Of a stretch of DNA of 64,000 bases, positions 35,675 through 45,803 are shown piece by piece. This DNA comes from Burkholderia sp. WSM2230 (GTDB lineage Bacteria > Pseudomonadota > Gammaproteobacteria > Burkholderiales > Burkholderiaceae): the NCBI RefSeq assembly GCF_000472445.1, contig NZ_AXAJ01000004.1, forward strand, positions 248,001 through 312,000. The letters are read 5' to 3'. Each line of letters begins with the position of its first letter. Positions within the stretch are counted from its first letter, which is position 1. The notes below the pieces were generated by a model that saw only the letters and a list, made by a program, of their open reading frames with translations, was not told the origin of the DNA and searched no databases. The position numbers and the translations under genes were made by a program.

Positions 35675-36454
35675 ATGAACAACACGAAGCAAAAGCTTTT
35701 CGTCGACGAGCTTCATAAACAGTACGGCGACAACGAAGTCCTCAAGGGCGTTTCCCTGAAGGCGAACGCCGGCGACGTAATCAGCGTGATCGGTTCCTCC
35801 GGTTCGGGCAAGAGCACCATGCTCCGCTGCATCAACTTTCTCGAGCAGCCGAACGCTGGGCGCATCTTCGTGGACGGCGAAGAAGTCCGTACGCAACTGG
35901 CGAAGAACGGTGCGCTGCGCGTGTCCGACCCGAAGCAGCTGCAACGCGTGCGGACCAAATTGTCGATGGTGTTTCAGCACTTCAATTTGTGGTCGCACAT
36001 GAACGTGCTCGAGAACATTATCGAGGCGCCCGTGAACGTGCTCGGGCTCAAGCGCAAGGAAGCCGAAGATCGCGCTCGCGAGTATCTGGAAAAGGTCGGC
36101 CTCGCGCCGCGCCTCGAAAAGCAGTATCCGTCGCATCTGTCGGGCGGTCAGCAGCAGCGCGTGGCGATTGCGCGCGCGCTCGCCATGCACCCCGACGTCA
36201 TGCTGTTCGACGAACCGACCTCCGCACTCGATCCCGAACTGGTGGGCGAAGTGCTGAAGGTCATGCAGACGCTGGCCGAGGAAGGCCGCACGATGATCGT
36301 CGTCACGCATGAAATGGCGTTTGCGCGCAACGTGTCGAATCACGTGATGTTCCTGCACCAAGGCCGCGTGGAAGAAGAAGGCCATCCGGATCAGGTTTTC
36401 AGAAATACGCGCAGTGAGCGGCTGAAGCAGTTCCTTTCCGGCAGTCTTAAATAG
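35675..36454 (+). CDS. hisP: HisP-like ABC ATPase, 259 aa
   Basis: Powers the basic amino-acid importer from the cytoplasmic side. Walker [10 protein letters not shown] near residue 44, Q-loop [10 protein letters not shown], signature [17 protein letters not shown], Walker [15 protein letters not shown], and switch His in VVTHEM. Full family length. This ATPase, or another one, might also serve the gltIJK permeases whose own ATPase is broken (inference). A terminator follows at 36532. Confidence 0.95.
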   Translation: MNNTKQKLFVDELHKQYGDNEVLKGVSLKANAGDVISVIGSSGSGKSTMLRCINFLEQPNAGRIFVDGEEVRTQLAKNGALRVSDPKQLQRVRTKLSMVFQHFNLWSHMNVLENIIEAPVNVLGLKRKEAEDRAREYLEKVGLAPRLEKQYPSHLSGGQQQRVAIARALAMHPDVMLFDEPTSALDPELVGEVLKVMQTLAEEGRTMIVVTHEMAFARNVSNHVMFLHQGRVEEEGHPDQVFRNTRSERLKQFLSGSLK

Positions 36455-36531
36455 CAAAACATGTCGCACAGCCTGGTATTTGAGATTTGGCGACGAATCC
36501 TGATTACCGGCTGTAGTCAAAGTAGTTTTAC

Positions 36532-36555
36532 AAGGCGCTTACGGGCGCCTTTTTT
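36532..36555 (+). terminator. Intrinsic terminator of the amino-acid importer operon
   Basis: AAGGCGC (36532-36538) pairs with GCGCCTT (36545-36551) across TTACGG, followed by T6. Confidence 0.85.
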
Positions 36556-37073
36556 GTTTCGGTCAACTGCGTAATCCGCGCTTTTCGGCCGCGAAATCCT
36601 CGTCCAGTCTGCTCTCCAGCTCACGTTTTCCGCCCTAGCCTGCCGCAGTGAATGCGTCAATAGTGGCAATCCTTGATCTCGCCCTTCTCGATCCGTGATT
36701 CGCTTGTCGCATAAGGGTTTTCGCCGTTTCGTCGGACGCCGCAACGAGCCTTTGCGCACACCGGTATTGCAATTTGGAGACACAGGTCAAGCTCGGTACT
36801 AATTTCTTCTCACACTCAAGTTTATTTTTGATAAATTAGTAACCAAAGTAGCAAAACTAAGTACATTAAAAGTAGTTTCACTTCAAAGCACAGAGGAGAA
36901 CCGGTCGGCGAGGGATCGGCATGGCGAACAGAACAGCCTCAAGGCTGCACGTCAGGACAGGAGACCAATCCGCCCGCTAATCTCCCTGGTACCGATTTCT
37001 GTTCGGCGCGGCTCGCGTCCGAACACCATTCGCAGTACTGGGTTTCACTTTTTGACAGGGTATGGAGGAGAAG
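36556..37073. other. AT-rich porin upstream region
   Basis: No convincing gene. The stretch 36790-36900 is notably AT-rich with repeated short AAGTA/AGTAG words (TAGTAACC, AAGTAGC, TAAGTAC, AAAGTAG). It is the likely promoter and regulator-binding zone of the porin gene. Confidence 0.4.
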
Positions 37074-38198
37074 ATGAAGAAAGCTTTGCTCGCCGCTGCG
37101 CTGATGTCGGCCGGGGTCGTTGCGCATGCTCAAAGCAGCGTGACGCTGTATGGCCGCCTTGACGCGGGTCTCGAATACATCAGCGGTCTGCCGAACGCCA
37201 ACTATACCGGTTCAACCTCGCGCTGGCGCGCGGAAAGCGGTGACTGGGGCACGAGCCTGTGGGGCATGAAGGGCGTCGAGGACATCGGTGGCGGCAACAA
37301 GGTCCTGTTCCAGTTGGAAGGCTCGTTCAACACGATGAACGGCCAGGGTCCTGGCGGCGGCGGTCTCTTCAATCGCTGGGCAACGGTCGGTCTGTCGAAC
37401 AGCGCATACGGTACGCTGACCATGGGTCGTATGCTGTTCATCTCGAACGGCGTGTGGGACTTCGATCCGTTCGGTCAATCGAACTGGTCGTCGGCATCGC
37501 TGGTACGTGGCCGCAACTGGCCGCAATCGAGCAACAATATCGCTTACCAGTCGCCGAAGTTCTACGGCTTTGACGTGTACGGCCAGTACGCACTGTCGAA
37601 CGCGACGAACTGGAACGGTAACGGCACGACGTCGCAAGGCCGCGAAGCGGGTCTGCAACTCACGTACACCTCGTCGCTGTTCCAGGTTCGCGGCATGTAC
37701 GACGAAATCCGCAATAGCGCAAACGGCAACTTCACGAACCCGTTCACCGCATCGCGTGAATACACGGCTGCTTTCAACGTGTTCCTCGGCCAGTTCAAGG
37801 TCCAGGGCGCGTACCAGGCAGTGCGCACGTCGTCGGCTGCTACCGCCGCAGGCACCTCGCCGACCTCGCTCGATCACGAATGGGGCGGTGTGACGTGGCA
37901 AGCCACGCCGGCTGCAGCGCTGATCGCTGCGGTCTATCACGTGAACGCGAACAAGGGCGGCGGCAACGCAACGATCTACACGATCGGCGGTTCGTACAAC
38001 CTGTCCAAGCGCACGCTGCTGGACATCCAGATCGCAACCGTGCGCAACAGCAAGTCGGCTAACTTCGGTCTGGACGCGAACAACGCAGGCAATGGCGGCA
38101 ACATTACCGCTTCGGACGGCACAGTCTCGTACAACGAGAACCCGCTGCCGGGCCACAGCCAGACCGGCGTGTACGCAGGTATTCAACACTCGTTCTAA
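37074..38198 (+). CDS. Burkholderia-type general porin, 374 aa
   Basis: Outer-membrane trimeric beta-barrel channel. Signal peptide MKKALLAAALMSAGVVAHA-QSSVTLYGRLDAGLEYI, the standard porin opening. Glycine/aromatic-rich beta strands throughout, and the final GVYAGIQHSF with C-terminal Phe is the outer-membrane insertion signal. GGAGGAG at 37064 favours ATG 37074 over the earlier ATG at 37062. Codon use is strongly biased, in keeping with high expression. A long AT-rich promoter region lies upstream and a terminator at 38286. Confidence 0.95.
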   Translation: MKKALLAAALMSAGVVAHAQSSVTLYGRLDAGLEYISGLPNANYTGSTSRWRAESGDWGTSLWGMKGVEDIGGGNKVLFQLEGSFNTMNGQGPGGGGLFNRWATVGLSNSAYGTLTMGRMLFISNGVWDFDPFGQSNWSSASLVRGRNWPQSSNNIAYQSPKFYGFDVYGQYALSNATNWNGNGTTSQGREAGLQLTYTSSLFQVRGMYDEIRNSANGNFTNPFTASREYTAAFNVFLGQFKVQGAYQAVRTSSAATAAGTSPTSLDHEWGGVTWQATPAAALIAAVYHVNANKGGGNATIYTIGGSYNLSKRTLLDIQIATVRNSKSANFGLDANNAGNGGNITASDGTVSYNENPLPGHSQTGVYAGIQHSF

Positions 38199-38210
38199 CC
38201 GGACGGTGTT

Positions 38211-38233
38211 CCCCGAAGGCGTCGCCTTCGGGG
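38211..38233. repeat. Perfect 10-bp hairpin after the porin gene
   Basis: CCCCGAAGGC (38211-38220) pairs with GCCTTCGGGG (38224-38233) with a 3-nt loop and no T-run. It is probably a 3' protective structure ahead of the true terminator. Confidence 0.5.
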
Positions 38234-38285
38234 CCTGGAAGTTCTTCAAGAGAATCTTTTTCACGCTGCTGCGAGAGGCGCGTAT

Positions 38286-38321
38286 CGGTGCGATGTCCGC
38301 AAGGGTATCGCACCGTTTTTT
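38286..38321 (+). terminator. Intrinsic terminator of the porin gene
   Basis: CGGTGCGAT (38286-38294) pairs with ATCGCACCG (38307-38315), followed by T6. Confidence 0.85.
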
Positions 38322-38409
38322 ATTGGCGCGCGAGCTTTCATGAAACTGCGCTAAAGCGCGCGCGGCGTTTCAGTCACGCGCCGGCGCACCGCTTCGGTGC
38401 GCGAGCGGC

Positions 38410-38802
<393 letters not shown>

Positions 38803-38865
38803 CTACGCCGCGCCGGATGCCTTGCGGCAGTCCGGCGCGCTCCGGGCAGCGCGCAAGGCGCTGGC

Positions 38866-40614
38866 TCACTCCACCGGTTCGGTATAGCGCGACGTGATCG
38901 GATAACGCCAGTCGCGACCAAATGCGCGATGCGTGACGCGAATGCCGATCGGCGCCTGGCGGCGCTTGTACTCGTTGACCTTGATGAGCCGCGTGACGCG
39001 CTTCACGTCTTCGACCGCATAACCCGCGGCGATGATTTCGGCGAGCGAGCGGTCCTCTTCCATGTACATGCGCATGATCGCGTCGAGCACGTCATAGGGG
39101 GGCAAGCTGTCCTGGTCGGTCTGGTTCTCGCGCAACTCGGCGGAGGGCGCGCGCGTCAGAATGCGCTCGGGAATCACGTTCTGCTTGTCGTAGGTGGTCG
39201 CCTGATTGCGGTAATGGCAGAGGCGATAAACGAGCGTCTTGGCGATGTCCTTGATCACCGCGAAGCCGCCGGCCATGTCGCCGTATAGCGTGCAGTAGCC
39301 CACCGCCATCTCGCTCTTGTTGCCGGTTGTCAGCACGATCGAGCCGAACTTGTTCGACAACGCCATCAATAAAGTGCCGCGGATGCGCGCCTGAATGTTC
39401 TCCTCGGTCGCATCTTCCGGGCGGCCTTCGAATTCTTGCGCGAGCGAGCTGCGGAACGCGTCGAACATCGGCGCGATGGCAATTTCGTCGTAGCGCACGC
39501 CGACGCGGCGGGCCATGTCGGCGGCGTCCGTGGTGGAGATGTCCGCCGTGTAGCGCGAGGGCATCATCACCGCGCGCACGCGGTCCGCGCCCAGCGCGTC
39601 GCACGCGACCGCCAGCACGAGCGCGGAGTCCACGCCGCCGGACAGGCCAATCAGCGCGCCTGGAAAACCGTTCTTGTTCACGTAGTCGCGCACGCCCATG
39701 ACGAGCGCGGCGTATACCTGCGCTTCGAGCGTGAGCTCGGGCGCAATCGTGTTGCAGGCACCACTGCCTTTCGCATCGTTATGCTGGCCGCGCAACGGCG
39801 CGCCGTTTTCGAAGTCCACGAACCCGGTCGCTTCCTCGAACTGCGGCATCTTCGCGACCAGTTCGCCTTGAGCGTCGAGCACGAACGAGCCGCCGTCGAA
39901 CACCAGTTCGTCCTGCGCGCCGACCATGTTGACGTAGACCATCGGCAACCCGGTCTCGCGAATCCGCGCACGCAGAATGTCGAAGCGCACCGCTTCCTTG
40001 TTCAGGTGGAACGGCGAGCCGTTCGGAATCAGCAGCACCTGGGCGCCGGCGGCCTTCGCCATTTGCGCGGCCGACGCATGCCACGCATCTTCGCAGATCA
40101 CCACGCCGTACTTCACACCGTCGAGCTCGAACACGAACGGCTGCGGGTCCGACGCGAAGTAGCGCTTCTCGTCGAACACTTCGGTATTGGGCAGATCCTG
40201 CTTGCGATAGCTGCCCGCAATCCTGCCGTCGACCAGCAATGACGCCGCGTTGAATGTGTCGACCGGCGGCACGCCGCGCTCGATCGGCGCGTTTGCATTA
40301 CCATGACCCAGGTTCGCGCCGTTCGCTCCCGCGTCTGCCCTATCGCGCAACGGATGACCGACGATCACATGCAGGCCGGCAAACGGCTTGAGTTGCGCGG
40401 CGAGGTCGGCCAACGCCGCGGCGCTCGCGGTATAGAACGCCGGGCGCAGCAGCAGATCTTCGGGCGGATAGCCGGACAGCGCGAGTTCAGGCGCGACCAG
40501 CAGCTTCGCACCGGCGTTGTGTGCGTCGCGCGCGGCGGCAACGATCTTCGCGACGTTGCCGGCGAAGTCGCCGACGGTGACATTGATTTGAGCAAGAGCG
40601 ATTCGTGTCTTCAT
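38866..40614 (-). CDS. nadE: Glutamine-dependent NAD+ synthetase, 582 aa
   Basis: Last step of NAD synthesis. The N-terminal nitrilase-like glutaminase domain (1-270) has Glu/Lys/Cys-type sites: LLVAPELALSGYPPEDLLLR (Glu), SYRKQDLPNTEVFDE (Lys) and GVVICEDAW (Cys). The C-terminal synthetase has P-loop LIGLSGGVDSALVLAVA near 310 and TGNKSEMAVGYCTLYGDMAGGF. Ammonia from the first domain channels to the second. MKTRIALAQINVTVGDFAGN at 40614 is the natural start; the frame is open to 40761. glnB follows. Confidence 0.95.
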   Translation of the reverse strand: MKTRIALAQINVTVGDFAGNVAKIVAAARDAHNAGAKLLVAPELALSGYPPEDLLLRPAFYTASAAALADLAAQLKPFAGLHVIVGHPLRDRADAGANGANLGHGNANAPIERGVPPVDTFNAASLLVDGRIAGSYRKQDLPNTEVFDEKRYFASDPQPFVFELDGVKYGVVICEDAWHASAAQMAKAAGAQVLLIPNGSPFHLNKEAVRFDILRARIRETGLPMVYVNMVGAQDELVFDGGSFVLDAQGELVAKMPQFEEATGFVDFENGAPLRGQHNDAKGSGACNTIAPELTLEAQVYAALVMGVRDYVNKNGFPGALIGLSGGVDSALVLAVACDALGADRVRAVMMPSRYTADISTTDAADMARRVGVRYDEIAIAPMFDAFRSSLAQEFEGRPEDATEENIQARIRGTLLMALSNKFGSIVLTTGNKSEMAVGYCTLYGDMAGGFAVIKDIAKTLVYRLCHYRNQATTYDKQNVIPERILTRAPSAELRENQTDQDSLPPYDVLDAIMRMYMEEDRSLAEIIAAGYAVEDVKRVTRLIKVNEYKRRQAPIGIRVTHRAFGRDWRYPITSRYTEPVE

Positions 40615-40766
40615 GGCAGGATAGACGGGCAAGCGGAAAGCTTGCGAGTCACGCGGCTTGTTATTGGCTCGACGGAACGGATGAACGGGCAAACGACAAT
40701 TCGGATAAACGAACGACGCAGTACGTGCTTGACGGACCGCGTCGCTCATTGGGACAGTCACACAGA

Positions 40767-41936
40767 TTGAATCAGGAACGCTTTGATTATCGCACGGGCA
40801 TTCTGGCGTCGCCCTCCGAGGTGGACGCCGCCGAATGGAACGCCCTCCTCGCGCGGCAGCCGCAATCCACGCCGTTTCTGCGGCACGAGTTTCTGAGCGC
40901 GCTGGACGCCACCCGTTGCGCGGTGGCGGACACCGGCTGGGCGCCGCAATTCGTCACGCTGACCGACCCGCTCACGGGCAAGCTCGCCGCGGCCGCGCCA
41001 GTTTATCTGAAGGGCCACTCGTACGGCGAGTATGTGTTCGACTGGGCCTGGGCCGACGCGTACAAGCGCAACGGCTTGCCCTATTACCCGAAGCTGCTGT
41101 GCGCGGTGCCGTTCACGCCGGTACAGGGCAACCGCCTGCTCGCCGCCGACCCGCATGCGTTGCGGCACCTCGCGGCCACCTTGATGGCATTTGCCGAGCA
41201 GGCCGACGTGTCGTCGCTGCATGTCCTGTTTCCGACCGAGACGGAAGCGAACGCGCTCACCGAAATGGGCATGATGCAGCGCGAAGGCGTGCAGTTTCAC
41301 TGGTTGAACGACGGCTATCGCGACTTCGACGATTTTCTCTCCACCCTCGAACAGAAAAAGCGCAAGAACATTCGCGCGGAACGCCGCAAGGTGCGCGACG
41401 CCGGCATCACGATGCGCCGCATCCGCGGCGAAGACATTCAGGACGCGGACTGGCGCTTCTTCAGCAAATGCTATCGGCAGACTTACCGCGAGCACTTTTC
41501 GACTCCGTATCTGAGCCTCGATTTTTTCCGCATGATCGGCGCGTCGATGCCGGAAAATCTGCTGCTCGTGATCGCCGAGTTTGAAGGCAAGCCCATCGCG
41601 AGCTCGCTCGTCGTCTATCAACGCGACGCGAAGACCGGCGGCACGCTGTATGGCCGCTACTGGGGCGCGCTCGAACACGTGCCCTGCCTGCACTTCGAGA
41701 CCGCGTACTATCAGCCGCTCGAGTTCTGCATCGAAGAAAAGCTTGGCGCGTTCGAAGGCGGCGCGCAGGGTGAACACAAAATGGCGCGCGGCTTCCTGCC
41801 GACGGTCACGCGCTCGGCGCACTGGCTCGCGCATCCCGCTTTCGCGGATGCGGTCGGCCACTTTCTCGACAATGAAAAGAACAGCATCCACGCGTATGTG
41901 GACGAGCTGCGCGAACACAATCCGTTCAAAGGCTGA
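40767..41936 (+). CDS. GNAT-fold (FemAB-like, COG3146) acyltransferase-like protein, about 389 aa
   Basis: Belongs to the proteobacterial family of predicted N-acyltransferases with FemAB-like fold. Seen: AAAAPVYLKGHSYGEYVFDWAWADAY, SSLHVLFPTETEA, FDDFLSTLEQKKRKNIRAERR (family signature) and KMARGFLPTVTRSAHW at the end. No ATG opens the conserved part. TTG at 40767, TTG at 40749 or GTG at 40821 are candidates, so the start is uncertain; an open frame extends to 40605 but overlaps the nadE start. Divergent from nadE and 9 bp before the GIY-YIG gene, probably an operon. The acceptor is unknown. Confidence 0.82.
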   Translation: MNQERFDYRTGILASPSEVDAAEWNALLARQPQSTPFLRHEFLSALDATRCAVADTGWAPQFVTLTDPLTGKLAAAAPVYLKGHSYGEYVFDWAWADAYKRNGLPYYPKLLCAVPFTPVQGNRLLAADPHALRHLAATLMAFAEQADVSSLHVLFPTETEANALTEMGMMQREGVQFHWLNDGYRDFDDFLSTLEQKKRKNIRAERRKVRDAGITMRRIRGEDIQDADWRFFSKCYRQTYREHFSTPYLSLDFFRMIGASMPENLLLVIAEFEGKPIASSLVVYQRDAKTGGTLYGRYWGALEHVPCLHFETAYYQPLEFCIEEKLGAFEGGAQGEHKMARGFLPTVTRSAHWLAHPAFADAVGHFLDNEKNSIHAYVDELREHNPFKG

Positions 41937-41945
41937 CGCGCGTCC

Positions 41946-42275
41946 ATGACGTGGTTTCTCTATCTGCTCGAATGCTCGGACGGCAGCGTCTATACGGGCA
42001 TCGCCACCGACGTCGAGGCACGCTTCGAAAAACATGCGAGTGGCGCGGGCGCGCGCTATACGCGTTCGCGCAAGCCGGTGCGCGTGCTGGCGTCGTTTGA
42101 ACTGGCGAACCGTTCGAGCGCCTCGCGCGCCGAATATTGGGTGAAGCGGTTGACCGCGGACCAGAAGCGCGCGCTGGCTGCGGGAGGAAGGACGCTTGAA
42201 TCGGTGATGCCGTTGCCTGAGCCGGGGTTGGCCGTTGACGTTGAGGATGTCGAGCGGAAAGGCGACGGCGCGTGA
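41946..42275 (+). CDS. GIY-YIG nuclease-domain protein (YhbQ/UPF0213-like), 109 aa
   Basis: Stand-alone GIY-YIG domain: FLYLLECSDGSVYTGIATDV holds the two beta strands (YLLEC and YTGI replacing GIY and YIG), then Arg in VEARFEKHASG, and AEYWVKRLTADQKRAL carries the family Glu/Lys helix. Such proteins may act on branched or damaged DNA; the biological role is unproven. Directly downstream of the acyltransferase-like gene. Confidence 0.9.
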   Translation: MTWFLYLLECSDGSVYTGIATDVEARFEKHASGAGARYTRSRKPVRVLASFELANRSSASRAEYWVKRLTADQKRALAAGGRTLESVMPLPEPGLAVDVEDVERKGDGA

Positions 42276-42344
42276 AGGTGTGCGTGGAGCACGCTTGCGC
42301 GTGAGACTTGCGCGGCTGTTTAGTGTTTTGGGTCTTGCGCTGGC

Positions 42345-42428
42345 GCTTTGGTGCCGCTGCTTTGGTGCCGCTGCTTCCGTGCGGTTGCTTCCGAGCCGCT
42401 GCTTCCGTGCCATTGCTTTGCGCCGTCA
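42345..42428. repeat. 14-bp tandem repeat, six copies
   Basis: Units begin at 42345, 42359, 42373, 42387, 42401 and 42415. The first two are identical (GCTTTGGTGCCGCT); the others vary by two to five bases (GCTTCCGTGCGGTT, GCTTCCGAGCCGCT, and so on). The array lies between the GIY-YIG gene and the end of the FUSC gene and is non-coding. Confidence 0.85.
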
Positions 42429-42495
42429 CTTTCGCCCCGTCGGGTCTGGCGCCGTTGCTCTCGCCCCGCCGCTCTCCCCTCGCCAATCTCCCCGA

Positions 42496-44613
42496 TCACC
42501 CCCGCGCCTCGCGCATCCGCTCGGTGAGCAAGCGCTGCATCAGCGCCAGTTCGCCCACCGCATCCGCCTCGAGCGGCGTCAGACGCTCCCGTGCCGGAAG
42601 CTCGTGCCGCAGCGGCACAATCGTGCGATTTAGCGCGGCCTCGATGTCCGCGCTCACCGCCTCGACCCACTCGCCAAGCTCGGCGTGCATACCATCAGAA
42701 TCACGCCGGTTCGCGCTCAGGCGAAGCTGCGTCGCCGTCCCCGCCATCTTGCGCAGCACACTCAGCACCGTCAGCGCGACGGTGTCGACCATGGAGTCTT
42801 CCAGCTTTTCCAGACGAATCCGCGCGATCGCCTCTTCTGCGTTATTGCTGCCCAGACCCGCCGCCCGGCGTAGGCGCTCCACCTCCTTCTCGCCTTGACG
42901 CGGCGACTCGAGCGCCGCCAGCAGATAAGCCAGATTGGCGCGCACGGCTTCGCTGAGATACGCGCGGTAATCGGTCTTTTCGCGCGTCGGCCACAGGTAG
43001 AACGTGGCGAAAAGCGCGAGCACGCAACCCAGCACGTTGTTGCCGAGGCGCGTCACCGCATACGCGATGCCGCTCGCGCCGGGCGCCGCGAAGTCGGCCA
43101 CGAGCACGAAGGTCGGCGTGAGGAACAGCACGAAGAGGCTATAACTGACGGGGCGCAATGCCATCGTCGCCATCACGAGCGGAAAGACCGCGAGCGAAAT
43201 GCCGAGCGGCGAATGAATCGCATAGCCGATGCCCGCCGCCAGCACGCCGCCGACAATGCTGCCCGCCGCGCGTTCGATGCTGCGCGGCCACGTCGCGGCA
43301 ATCGACGGCTGCAGAATCAGCAGCGTCGCCATGGTCGCCCAATAGCCGAACGGCAAGCCCAGCGCGCGGATGACGAGAAAGCCGGCGGTCGTCGTCAGGC
43401 CGACGCGCGCCGCATGGCGCAAGCCGACGGATTCGACCGACAGATTAGCCTTGAGGGTCGACCAGAGTCGCGCAAGTGTGAGCGCGACGCTCTCTGCGAA
43501 ACGCGGCGGCACCGCCTGCACCGGCGTGAAGTCGACCAGCTCGAAGTCGGACTTGAGCTTTACCGGCTCCATGAGCGCGCTTTCCAGACGCTGCGCGAGC
43601 CGGCGCAAACGCAACTGCTGTTGCGAAAGATAGGTCCAGCGCGCCTCGTTAGCGTCGGCGCCGATGTTGCGCAACAGCTCGCCCATTGCTGTGAGCAGAC
43701 GCGCTGCGCGCGTGACGCGGCGAGCGTGGCGCCCGTCACCCGGCATTTTTTCGCACGCGCCCGAGACGGCGATCAGATACGCGAACAATGCCTCGCCTTC
43801 AGTCAACAGACCAAGCAGCGTGTCGTAAGTCTCGCGCGCGCCGGTTCGCGTTGCCGGGACGCGGGCCAGCGCCTTGCGCGAGCGCTCCAGCGCCGCGCGC
43901 GCATCGGCGCGAAACTGCGCAGCATGGGTCGCCCACTCGCGCGGCGTGCTGCGCTGTTGCAGCAGACGGGCGCTGTCGAACGCAATATCCGCGAGCCGCA
44001 AGTACACCGTGCGCAACGACGAGCGGCTCGCGCCGAACGGATGAATGCGCCACACGGTCAGGCTCAGCGCGACAGCGAACAGGCAGCCGGTCAGATAAAC
44101 GCCGAGAAACGCGAGCCCTTCGCGGACATCGCGCATGGGCCGGTCGACCATCACGACGCAGGCGGTGGCGGCGAGAATCGTCACTTGCGAGGTCGCCGCG
44201 CCCCAGATGCGGCCGAATGCGCCGAGGCTCGTGAACACAAGGACCGCGAGCGCGGCCACCGCCGTGCCGCTCGCCGACGCGAAAGCGGTGAGCCCGCCGC
44301 ATAGCGTGGAAAGCAGCGTGAAGCCCATCATCGACGCGAAGCGGGCGCGGTTCGAGCCGGCGGCATCGGCGAGGCAGGTCCAGAAGGCGCCGATCGCCGC
44401 CCACGCGAAGACCGGATCGTGCAACAGGTTGCCGAGCGCGAGCATCGCCGTTGACGCGCACGCGGCGCGCAAGCCTTCGGAGAGACTCGCCTCGCTGGCC
44501 GAAAACGACACCATCCACACCGGCCGCTTGCGATAGATCGCCGTGACGATCGCATACAGCCGATTCGACCAGCGAGGCAAAGAAGACGGCGTGTTGGACT
44601 TGCGGTTCGACAT
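42496..44613 (-). CDS. FUSC-family (YccS/AaeB-like) membrane protein, 705 aa
   Basis: Inner-membrane protein of the aromatic-acid-exporter/fusaric-acid-resistance family. Two hydrophobic halves, about residues 45-185 (MLALGNLLHDPVFAWAAIGA, ILAATACVVMVDRPMRDV) and about 400-530 (GYWATMATLLILQPSIAATW, the FUSC signature, and TFVLVADFAAPG), alternate with cytoplasmic helical domains. No AaeA-like adaptor adjoins. The substrate is unknown; export of toxic aromatic acids is the family theme. Confidence 0.9.
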   Translation of the reverse strand: MSNRKSNTPSSLPRWSNRLYAIVTAIYRKRPVWMVSFSASEASLSEGLRAACASTAMLALGNLLHDPVFAWAAIGAFWTCLADAAGSNRARFASMMGFTLLSTLCGGLTAFASASGTAVAALAVLVFTSLGAFGRIWGAATSQVTILAATACVVMVDRPMRDVREGLAFLGVYLTGCLFAVALSLTVWRIHPFGASRSSLRTVYLRLADIAFDSARLLQQRSTPREWATHAAQFRADARAALERSRKALARVPATRTGARETYDTLLGLLTEGEALFAYLIAVSGACEKMPGDGRHARRVTRAARLLTAMGELLRNIGADANEARWTYLSQQQLRLRRLAQRLESALMEPVKLKSDFELVDFTPVQAVPPRFAESVALTLARLWSTLKANLSVESVGLRHAARVGLTTTAGFLVIRALGLPFGYWATMATLLILQPSIAATWPRSIERAAGSIVGGVLAAGIGYAIHSPLGISLAVFPLVMATMALRPVSYSLFVLFLTPTFVLVADFAAPGASGIAYAVTRLGNNVLGCVLALFATFYLWPTREKTDYRAYLSEAVRANLAYLLAALESPRQGEKEVERLRRAAGLGSNNAEEAIARIRLEKLEDSMVDTVALTVLSVLRKMAGTATQLRLSANRRDSDGMHAELGEWVEAVSADIEAALNRTIVPLRHELPARERLTPLEADAVGELALMQRLLTERMREARG

Positions 44614-44855
44614 CCGGACGATGTGCTCCTGAAGCGGGCGCGTTGCTGGCGATTGCGGCGAACCGCACGGCTATGAAAGGCTATGCATGCCCATTGTCGA
44701 CATGGCCGCGGTCGGGACAATCCGCCGCAGGCCACAAATAATAAGGGTTTACACCAAGATATAAAAATGGCTTTGGTTCATCCGCGCGATGCACTGCGGC
44801 TATGCGAGCGCATGGAGTCGCCTGCATACGTTCAGGCATCGCGAGGCAGATGCAA
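44614..44855. other. Intergenic region upstream of the FUSC gene
   Basis: No gene seen. It lies between the FUSC start and the ppa terminator and includes an AT-richer patch (44735-44770) that may hold the FUSC promoter. Confidence 0.35.
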
Positions 44856-44892
44856 TAAAAAACCGCGCGGCCCTTCCGGGCTCGCGCGGTTT
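44856..44892 (-). terminator. Intrinsic terminator of ppa
   Basis: AAACCGCGCG (44859-44868) pairs with CGCGCGGTTT (44883-44892); the A-run at 44856-44861 becomes a T-run on the minus strand. Confidence 0.82.
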
Positions 44893-44958
44893 CCAGCGTG
44901 ATGCGTGCCGATCGGCGAACCGATGACTTGATTCTGTCCGACCGGCGCGTCAGGCCAA

Positions 44959-45486
44959 TTACTTCTTGTAGTTCGCCACGCCTTCGCTGATTTCCTTGTG
45001 CGCGGCTTCGATGTCGGCCCAGCCTTCGACCTTCACCCACTTGCCCTTCTCCAGCGCCTTGTATTGCTCGAAGAAGTGCTTGATCTGGTCCTTCAGGTAA
45101 GCCGGCACGTCGTCGATCGACTTGAGGCTCGCGGTCATCGGGCAGATCTTGTCGTGCGGAACCGCGATCAGCTTTGCGTCCACGCCCGATTCGTCGGTCA
45201 TTTGCAGCATGCCGAGCGCGCGTGCGCGAACCACGGAGCCCGCCAGCAGCGGGAACGGCGTGATCACCAGCACGTCGACCGGGTCGCCGTCGCCCGACAG
45301 CGTTTGCGGAATGAAGCCGTAGTTGGCCGGATAGCGCATGCCGGTGCTGATGAAACGGTCGACGACGAGCAGGCCCAGGTCCTTGTCGGCTTCATACTTC
45401 ACCGGGTCGCTTTGCGCCGGGATTTCGATGATGACGTTGAAATCTTGCGGAAGGTCTTTCCCTGCGGGGACGTTATTGAAGCTCAT
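44959..45486 (-). CDS. ppa: Inorganic pyrophosphatase, family I, 175 aa
   Basis: Hydrolyses pyrophosphate to drive biosynthesis. Signature YGFIPQTLSGDGDPVDVLV carries the metal-binding Asp cluster; also NVIIEIPAQSDPVKYEADKD near the N-terminus and HFFEQYKALEKGKWVKVEGW (Tyr/Lys phosphate site) near the end. The start MSFNNVPAG at 45486 fits E. coli-like length. Terminator at 44856. Confidence 0.96.
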   Translation of the reverse strand: MSFNNVPAGKDLPQDFNVIIEIPAQSDPVKYEADKDLGLLVVDRFISTGMRYPANYGFIPQTLSGDGDPVDVLVITPFPLLAGSVVRARALGMLQMTDESGVDAKLIAVPHDKICPMTASLKSIDDVPAYLKDQIKHFFEQYKALEKGKWVKVEGWADIEAAHKEISEGVANYKK

Positions 45487-45803
45487 GAGCGCTCTCTGGT
45501 CAGGATGGAATTCGGAGCACGGCAAGCAGCGCGTGCGCCCGAGGCGATGCGTGGTGAAACTCGCCTCGAATGCGAGCGCTGCGGCCGGACAGTACGGAAT
45601 GCGCCATTATAGCCAATCGGCCGATGGCGCCCCTCGCCGGATCGGCGCGATAATCATCTGGCGCGTTGCGGTCGGGTCTCGCGGTTGTGTCTCAGGTTTG
45701 TGGGTCCCGATTGTGCCTCTCGTTTGTGAACACCGCGTAACGGCGCTCGCTTTGCGCGTCCGGTCGAGCGTGCGCCTGCTGCGCCACATCTGAAGGAGTC
45801 TGC
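45487..45803. other. Intergenic region between divergent ppa and the dehydrogenase operon
   Basis: About 317 bp with no supported ORF. It must hold the ppa promoter (near 45490-45620) and the promoter of the aldehyde dehydrogenase gene. Confidence 0.35.

Noticed and set aside
36517..36783. 88-codon minus-strand frame after the hisP terminator
   Set aside because: Overlaps the terminator hairpin and has no protein-like pattern.
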